Made by a program: the position numbers and the translations under genes
Origin: Tardibacter sp963781025
GTDB lineage: Bacteria; Pseudomonadota; Alphaproteobacteria; Sphingomonadales; Sphingomonadaceae
Assembly (NCBI GenBank): GCA_963781025.1
Contig: CAWADU010000003.1
Location: 1,116,001-1,180,000, forward strand
Length of the DNA: 64,000 bases
Direction of reading: 5' to 3'
In this document: piece by piece, positions 61,572 to 64,000 of the stretch
Layout: every line of letters begins with the position of its first letter
Position numbering within the stretch: position 1 is the stretch's first letter
The notes under the pieces: model-generated
Told to the model about the DNA's origin: nothing
Databases searched by the model: none
Seen by the model: only the letters and a program-made list of their open reading frames with translations

Positions 61572-63161
61572 CTACTCAGCAGTCACTGGTGGTTTCGGTC
61601 GCAAACTGGACGACAATATTCCATAAATGCGTCCGTCGGCTTCCTGCCGGATGAGGTTCAGTTGCAGCCGTTTTTCGAGGAATGATTCAGTAGCAAGATA
61701 ACGCCGCCAGTTCACGCCATCAAGAAAGACAATATAAGTGTTCCCCTTGGCCAGATCCGCGTCAAGCCTGGCCAATTGTGCCGCAAGCGGATTTCTCGGA
61801 TCCTCACGGTTCATCCTTGGATACACGACATGCGGTATCATGTGGACGCGCCGCTTCGTCAGATAAGCAATCGCATCGGGACCATTGCTGTAGATGATCG
61901 CGCCGGGGGGCAGTTGGTCGACCGCGTGCACTGCCGGCGAGTTCACCCAGGTGAGGCTCGCGAAACCGACCCCCTCGTTGAAATTGTTGCGGACCCGGTC
62001 CGCCGTGCGGACAAAATGGCCGGCGAGGACGACCATGGCCAGGGCGACGAGCAGATGGTGCAGCCATTTCATCGCCCCTCCCACCGTGGCGGCTTCGGCA
62101 AGCAGCGTCGTCATCATCATGACGGTCGTGACATAGACCGGAAGCAGATAGCGCGTCGTGTAATGCTGGTTCGCCTCAAGCAGGAAAGCAAGAAGCAGAA
62201 AGGCCATGTAGAAGACGAAAAACAGTCCGAGCGTGAGTGCCAGCGCTCTGGCACCTCGCATCGGTTCCGCCGCCTCACGCAGGCCTCGCGGCGCCTGCGA
62301 TATACTGAGGATAATTCCGCTCAGCAGAAAGACCACCAGCACAAATGCCCGTACCGCGAGCGGCACTTGTATGGGCAGCAGCATCGAGGTCATGCTGTCG
62401 AGGCTCCAGAGCAACTTTTGCGGCCCCAGTTCGCCATAGAAGGCCAGGTCACGCCCGATCGAACGGCCCTCGGCAAGCTGGCTCAAAGCCGCCCATCCCA
62501 GAAAGATCGCTGCGCTGGTAAAGCCGACGAGGCCCACCTGCATGAGGCGGCGCGTCACGGGATGGCGAGGCACCATCAGCAACACGAGGGCAATGGCCGC
62601 GCCGAGCGGCGGAGCCGTGAAGCGGACAAGCGTGGCCAGCCCCAGCCCGACGCCACACCACAGCAGCCAGACAGGCCTTTCGGTCTCCCAATATCTGAGC
62701 AGCGCCAGCAGCGTCAGCAGAATGGAGAACATAAACGGCGCCTCGGACATCGCGACTACGTGCATGCCAACGAAAACCGGGCAGAAGAGAATAATGGCCG
62801 TGCCGAAGGCGGCATAGCTGCGAGCACCAGTCACCCGGAACAGCATCCACCAGACGAGCCATGCGTTCGCGCAGATGAAGAACAGGGCGATCGCGTAGGC
62901 CGCCTGTGTGAGACTTGCGCCCGACAGGGTTCCGCCCATCAGCAGCCATGTATAAAGCGGAGCGTCAAAGGGATCGTCGACAATGCGCATATAGCGTGTG
63001 GTGTCAGGCAGAATGCCGATGCCATGCCTCGTGCTCAGCACGAACATCACCAGGGCGACGAAAACGAGTAGCGCGGCATCGACCCAGGCCGGCGGCCAAG
63101 TTCTCGCCACTCGCGGTGAAACACGAGCGCGCGAAAAATCCTCCGTCATGACGTCATGCAT
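61572..63161 (-). CDS. GT-C type membrane glycosyltransferase, second
   Basis: A 529-residue membrane protein with about eleven hydrophobic helices and a soluble C-terminal domain, similar in design to the protein at 1769. After the first helix comes LPDTTRYMRIVDDPFDAPL, whose acidic residues sit where GT-C enzymes keep the catalytic Asp. It probably transfers a sugar from a polyprenyl-phosphate carrier outside the membrane. ATG at 63161 follows a run of seven G; ATG 63149 and GTG 63185 are alternatives. It is directly behind the aminotransferase gene (28 bp). Confidence 0.7.
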   Translation of the reverse strand: MHDVMTEDFSRARVSPRVARTWPPAWVDAALLVFVALVMFVLSTRHGIGILPDTTRYMRIVDDPFDAPLYTWLLMGGTLSGASLTQAAYAIALFFICANAWLVWWMLFRVTGARSYAAFGTAIILFCPVFVGMHVVAMSEAPFMFSILLTLLALLRYWETERPVWLLWCGVGLGLATLVRFTAPPLGAAIALVLLMVPRHPVTRRLMQVGLVGFTSAAIFLGWAALSQLAEGRSIGRDLAFYGELGPQKLLWSLDSMTSMLLPIQVPLAVRAFVLVVFLLSGIILSISQAPRGLREAAEPMRGARALALTLGLFFVFYMAFLLLAFLLEANQHYTTRYLLPVYVTTVMMMTTLLAEAATVGGAMKWLHHLLVALAMVVLAGHFVRTADRVRNNFNEGVGFASLTWVNSPAVHAVDQLPPGAIIYSNGPDAIAYLTKRRVHMIPHVVYPRMNREDPRNPLAAQLARLDADLAKGNTYIVFLDGVNWRRYLATESFLEKRLQLNLIRQEADGRIYGILSSSLRPKPPVTAE

Positions 63162-63189
63162 CAGTCCCCCCCAAATCACGATCACAGAG

Positions 63190-64000
63190 TCAGGATATTG
63201 AAAAAACTCGTTTTATATTCTTGTAGACGAACTGGACGGCCGCATTGGCGATCCCGCTGGAGAGAATATCGTCCAGGGCACGCACAAGCGCATCGATATG
63301 GCGTTCTTCGGTAATGAACGGCGGCATGAAGTGAAGAATGTCGCGCGCGCCGGGCTGGAAGTGGCAGACAATATTGTGCCGGTCGTATAATTCGCGCGCT
63401 AATGCCGCGATCAGCACCGTCTGATAGGTCTGGAACAGATGATTGCTTGAAACATCAACCAGCTTTGCCGCCCAGTCCTGATGGAAGTTGAAGCGGACCG
63501 CGCGGAACATGCCCCGGCCACGCACATCGAGGATGTGGTCGGGATGTTTCTCCTTGAGAGCATCGAGCCGGCAGGCGAAATAATCCCCCATTTTCGCCGC
63601 GCGGTCGATCAACCCCTCGTCCTGGAGGATGTTCAGCGTCTCGATCGCCACCGCGCAGCTCTCGCCAAGGCCGCTGAAGCTTGAACTGTGGAGGTTGCAG
63701 TCGTTCTTGTTGCCATAGGCTTTGTCGAACAGCGCCTGGGAGGTGACCATCGCCGCCACCTCGCGCTTGCCGCCGCCCAGCGTCTTGGCCAGCGTGACGA
63801 TGTCGGGAACCGCGTCTTCATATTGAAAGGCGCAGAACTTGCCGCTCCGCCCCATGCCGACCTTGACCTCGTCACAGATCGCCAGAACGTCGTTCTCGCG
63901 GCAAAGCCTGATGAATTCGGTCAGATACCCGTCGGGCAAAACCTCGCAGGATGTACCGCGGATCGTCTCGATGATGGCGGCGATAATGCGATTACCACCC
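63190..64000 (-). CDS. Class III PLP aminotransferase, 3' part
   Basis: The C-terminal ~270 residues of an aminotransferase; the frame is open to the right edge, so the start lies outside. The visible part has AICDEVKVGMGRSGKF, which carries the pyridine-binding Asp, and LAKTLGGGKREVAAM with the PLP-linking lysine, then SSFSGLGESCAVAIETL. These forms match the class III (ornithine/diaminobutyrate/hexosamine-type) group. It converts a carbonyl to an amine with an amino donor. It heads the leftward cluster GT-C–unknown–GMC; a role in making an amino-sugar is suggested only by context. Confidence 0.85.
   Translation of the reverse strand, partial: GGNRIIAAIIETIRGTSCEVLPDGYLTEFIRLCRENDVLAICDEVKVGMGRSGKFCAFQYEDAVPDIVTLAKTLGGGKREVAAMVTSQALFDKAYGNKNDCNLHSSSFSGLGESCAVAIETLNILQDEGLIDRAAKMGDYFACRLDALKEKHPDHILDVRGRGMFRAVRFNFHQDWAAKLVDVSSNHLFQTYQTVLIAALARELYDRHNIVCHFQPGARDILHFMPPFITEERHIDALVRALDDILSSGIANAAVQFVYKNIKRVFSIS

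Noticed and set aside
61776..63071. Open frame of more than 400 codons antisense to the second GT-C gene
   Set aside because: It is very rich in Arg, Gln and His, as expected of the reverse of a membrane-protein gene; no family features or ribosome-binding site.

Overview
The window is GC-rich DNA from an alphaproteobacterium, most likely a sphingomonad (Sphingomonadaceae). The case rests on the housekeeping block rpoZ–rsh–pyrE–pdxJ–acpS–lepB, two long TonB-dependent receptors of the sphingomonad type, a LuxI-type acyl-homoserine-lactone (AHL) synthase, several Rieske oxygenases without electron-transfer partners, and the frequent GTG/TTG starts. The genus cannot be fixed from this sequence. 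I saw no insertion sequence, CRISPR array or phage gene.

Layout. (1) 1–14.5 kb is a surface-polysaccharide locus. It holds the end of a LuxR-type response regulator, a frameshifted Wzx-like flippase, a GT-C membrane glycosyltransferase, and a CDP-sugar block (rfbF, rfbG, a PLP 3-dehydratase-like enzyme, a sugar C-methyltransferase, an NAD-epimerase-like protein, a polyprenyl-phosphate glycosyltransferase). A nucleotide-sugar dehydrogenase, a UDP-glucuronate 4-epimerase-like enzyme, a ROK fructokinase and a GH130 enzyme follow. (2) 14.5–21 kb is signalling: a PAS-GGDEF-EAL protein, a divergent LuxR-like regulator, an AHL synthase and a TonB receptor directly behind the synthase. (3) 21–33.6 kb is housekeeping: msrC, arfB, an RluA-type synthase, rpsU, an FKBP isomerase, then the long leftward run rpoZ→rsh→pyrE→pdxJ→acpS→lepB→AI-2E-family transporter, and rightward COQ9, feoAB and ssb. 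(4) 33.6–45 kb is a catabolic accessory region. It starts with two gene remnants and a frameshifted TonB receptor and continues with a quinone-oxidoreductase-like MDR. Two copies of a four-gene set (SDR, VOC protein, Rieske oxygenase alpha, NTF2-fold protein) follow. (5) 45–49.8 kb carries chromate and chloride transporters, a MarR regulator with a perfect palindrome in the ClC promoter, and an MgtC/DUF4010 protein. (6) 49.8–55.4 kb carries the prkA–yeaH–spoVR stress operon, hspQ and tRNA-Ser(CGA). (7) 55.5–64 kb is a second envelope-glycan cluster: an NAD-epimerase, a HAD phosphatase, a UbiA prenyltransferase with a DPPR-synthase-like motif, an LPG_synthase_TM-like membrane protein, a GMC oxidoreductase, a 147-residue unknown, a GT-C protein and a truncated class III aminotransferase.

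The strongest candidates for something undescribed are the last cluster, the CDP-sugar block and the synthase–receptor pair. The last cluster looks like a polyprenyl-phosphate-pentose pathway in which a GMC flavoenzyme and an aminotransferase replace the usual DprE1 chemistry. The CDP-sugar block should make a branched, deoxygenated sugar with an RfbH-like enzyme that lacks its iron–sulfur ligands. The AHL synthase appears to be co-transcribed with a TonB receptor. Two genes (Wzx-like, second TonB receptor) each carry one single-base insertion; whether these are real mutations or sequencing errors cannot be settled here.
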